Positions 60,580 to 64,000 of a stretch of DNA of 64,000 nucleotides are shown here, in pieces. The translations under genes were made by a program, and so were the position numbers. The notes beneath the pieces were generated by a model. It did no database searches. It was not told the DNA's origin and worked only from the letters and a program-made list of their open reading frames with translations. The first letter of the stretch is position 1. Each line of letters begins with the position of its first letter. The stretch comes from Coriolopsis trogii (Eukaryota; Basidiomycota; Agaricomycetes; Polyporales; Polyporaceae): the NCBI GenBank assembly GCA_020543525.1, contig JAHYIO010000009.1, positions 1 to 64,000 on the forward strand. Reading direction: 5' to 3'.

Positions 60580-62168
60580 ATGCCAGCACAGTCCACGCTA
60601 TCCAGCGATGAGAAGACCAAGGTCAAGGCAGCGGTCAACTCGCCCGCCAACAAGATCTTCATGGCCGCTCTAGCACGCATATATTACGCCCATCCCAATC
60701 CAGACGAGTGGTCGTACACAGGACTGCAAGGAGCAGTAGCGTTTGTCAGAGATACCCAAGGTGTGCTGAACTTCCAGCTGGTTGACCTTTCTGGCACCCG
60801 CGGCATCATCTGGGAGCACGAGTTGTACGAGGGGTTCGAGTACTTCCAGGACCGACCCTTCTTCCATTCGTTTGCGGGAGACGTGAGTGGCGCGTTATTG
60901 TGGCGGCATGCGCTGCGTACTGACCTAAGATGTCGGTGCTGACCACAGGAATGCATGATTGGTATCGTGTTCTCCGATGAGAGCGAGGCGAAGACCTTCT
61001 ACAAGAAGGTCAACTCGAATCTGAAGAAGGCTGGCACAGGTGCGTGTCCTTCGAACTTATGGTACCAGGTGCTGTGTCTGAGACTCGGGGTGCAGTTAAA
61101 TCCAAGTCGGGTACGACGAAGAAGAAAGGGTCCAAGCCGGGTAAGGGCGGCAAGATCGACAAGTCGATGATTTCAGGGCCTACTGCCGGGTCGTTCAAGC
61201 ACGTCGCTCATATGGGATACGACTCGGAGAAAGGATTCACGTCCACGAACGTCGATCCTTCGTGGGAGGCGTTTCTTACAAACCTCGAAGGACAGGGTGT
61301 GCCTCGGGAGATCCTGGAGAGGGACATGGACTACATTAAGGAGTTCGTCCGCGATGCTCAGAAACCAGGAGCCCCTGCGGCTCCCAAGAACGACAAGAAG
61401 AAACCTCCTCCGCCCCCTGCTCCCCGGCGGCATGTTCAGGCCGCGCCAGAACCAAAACCTCCCTCTCCGCCACCCGCTCCCCCTTCGAGGCCACCGACTC
61501 GCAGTGTTCCTCCTCCGGCGCCTACTGCGCCGTCACCTCCAGCATCTCCTGTCGCGCCTCCTCCTCCACCCCCGCCTGCGCGGGGCGGGCCACCTGCGCC
61601 ACCACCCCCACCGCCTACACGACCAAAGACGGGGCCGCCTCCACCTCCCGCGCCGCCTGCTCGTCCTGCAGCAGCGCCCCCTCCGCCTCCGCCTCCTCCT
61701 GGTCGTCCACCTCCCCCTTCAGGCGGTGCGGCACCACCGGCACCACCCCCTCCTCCTCCTCCTCCGCCGCCGCCGCCAGCATCCGGAGGAGGAGCGCCCC
61801 CTCCACCCCCACCTCCTCCTCCGCCGCCGCCTCCTGCAGGGGGAGCTCCTCCTCCTCCTCCGCCACCTCCACCTCCCCCGACTGGTGGAGGAGCACCAAG
61901 CGTCACTGCCGCATTGCCAGCACCTCAGCCTGGCAGAGACGCGCTTTTGGAATCCATCAAAGGAGGCGGGATTCACATGCTCAAGCGTCGCGACACGACT
62001 TCGCCAGCCCCGGCTCGGTCGTCGCCGCAACCGGCTGCAGAAGAGCCAGCAGCTGGTGGAGGAGGTGGAGGAGACCTTACCGCGGCACTTGCAGCAGCGC
62101 TTCTGGAGCGCAACAAGCGGATGGGGGATAGCGATGAAGAAGACGAAGACGACGATGAATGGGACTAG
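60580..62168 (+). CDS. LAS17: WASP-family actin nucleation promoter (Las17)
   Basis: Three exons, 60580-60882, 60949-61039 and 61096-62168, give 488 aa. The WH1 domain occupies about the first 130 residues (VAFVRDTQGVLNFQLVDLSG, RGIIWEHELYEGFEYFQDRP, IGIVFSDESEAKTFYKKV). A basic segment follows (KKKGSKPGKGGKIDKSMISG), then a CRIB/GBD-like region (FKHVAHMGYDSEKGF, SWEAFLTNLEGQGVPREIL). A very proline-rich core of about 190 residues provides SH3 and profilin sites. Near the end are a WH2 motif (GRDALLESIKGGGIHMLKRR), a second hydrophobic helix (DLTAALAAALLERNKR) and an acidic tail ending DDEWD with the conserved Trp that binds Arp2/3. Role: activating Arp2/3 at endocytic actin patches. It is followed by calmodulin on the same strand. 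Confidence 0.95.
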
Positions 62169-62572
62169 TATGTGGACGGACGCAGAACGTTGATGACGCT
62201 TGTCCCTGTCTTACACCTGATTAATTGACCATTTTCTTCTGGAGATTATCGCAATATATTATCTTGTACTGTCTTTGCAGGTGCCTGACTGTTCTTTGCA
62301 CTGCATCAACGCGAAAGTGCATCGTCTCGCATGGGGTTTGTACTATGCAATGCATGTCGACCACTTGCAGTGCAGCCGGAGTGAGAGATAAGACCGAACC
62401 AGTGCGGTCAGTGTGGACGAAACGGGTAGTCTGGCGATTGCCGAGAGATCGTTGGCCATCATAGAGTCTCCAACCTGTACAGGCTCTTTAGCACCGCCGT
62501 ATCCCTTGCACCTCAAAACCCGTCCTCTATCTCCAATCCACCCCATACTCTCCTTTTCATCGCATACCAACC
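62169..62572. other. Intergenic / calmodulin promoter
   Basis: About 400 bp with no gene. A C/T-rich leader (62510-62570) precedes the calmodulin ATG. Confidence 0.6.
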
Positions 62573-63580
<1,008 letters not shown>

Positions 63581-64000
63581 ACAAAGATGCTCCCTGTACT
63601 ACTGTTCGTGCCAGTCGTGTGTACGGTATCTATATCATGAAGTTTGTATCCAACCACCAAGTATTCGCAGCCGTCGATCGTGCAGCGATGGGTTTTGCAC
63701 CCGTCAACAGACAGTCTCGAAAGTGATCTGCATATGTGCTCATGGGGACATTTCGGGGCTGCGTCCAGATCGCCTGGGCAGCCTGACTGTACTCGTAGAC
63801 CGAAAGAGGCAACTGGCATATGTCGCGCTGGAGCCGCGGAGACGACGTCATGACCAAACCCCAGCTGCGGGGTGCACTGCCCCGCCAGTGCCCCAGGTTC
63901 TCCATACGACATCGTCATATCTCGTACCTTGGGGCTGCGGCTCAGCTGCGGCCCGGGCCACTATAAGAAGCCAGAGGTCCCTTGCCTTCCTCTCCGCATC
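63581..64000. other. 3' flank of calmodulin and promoter of a gene beyond the window
   Basis: No complete gene. The sequence becomes GC-rich with repeated AGCTGCGG words (63862-63870, 63939-63955) and ends with a TATAAG motif at 63962-63967 followed by a pyrimidine-rich leader. This suggests a rightward gene starting just past the window. Confidence 0.5.

Noticed and set aside
61436..61906. Glycine-rich minus-strand frame
   Set aside because: Antisense shadow of the proline-rich region of the WASP gene.

Overview
The window looks like nuclear DNA of an agaricomycete (mushroom/polypore-type) basidiomycete. Genes are rich in short introns (mostly about 49-60 bp, GT...AG, some with a TACTAAC-like branch site). 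Several families are typical of wood-decay Agaricomycetes: a HET-domain gene, an F-box-like LRR gene, a Plavaka transposase remnant, a fungal GST, a small cysteine-rich secreted protein and a SANT-like regulator. Splice-aware translations of the conserved genes give full-length proteins, so exon coordinates for those were worked out base by base. No species is claimed.

Layout. 1-22 kb is sparse and repeat-rich. It holds a HET-domain gene beside a 22-bp tandem array, an unresolved multi-exon gene (5.1-6.0 kb), an AT-hook gene (8.8-9.6 kb), a CstF64/Rna15-like RNA 3'-end processing gene (10.4-12.0 kb, minus), a SANT-like regulator (13.5-15.2 kb) and coiled-coil genes with a recent in-frame 279-bp duplication (15.4-18.9 kb). 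20-43 kb mixes intact housekeeping genes (transportin/Kap104 at 23.6-27.1 kb, an Rsc4-like tandem bromodomain protein at 28.4-30.7 kb) with many broken pieces of conserved genes: PAK/Ste20 kinase, Plavaka transposase, F-box, kinesin motor, BTB, polyubiquitin, PTR2 transporter and SDR. Three GIY-YIG (T5orf172/Mug113-type) genes lie among these pieces. Two of them sit in a roughly 1.4-kb segmental duplication and the third is diverged and inverted.

43-64 kb is mostly ordinary. It holds a large FUSC/DUF2421-type membrane transporter, transaldolase, a glutathione transferase, a PPP1R37-like LRR protein, a nuclear Prx-Q/Dot5-like peroxiredoxin, WASP/Las17 and an eight-exon calmodulin with tiny exons. 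Las17 (Arp2/3 activation) and calmodulin are neighbours, both reading rightwards. Transaldolase and the FUSC-like transporter are neighbours on the minus strand.

The most unusual part is 19.9-39.5 kb, where each GIY-YIG gene sits next to truncated host-gene fragments. This suggests, but does not prove, a nuclease-linked mobile or gene-capturing element.
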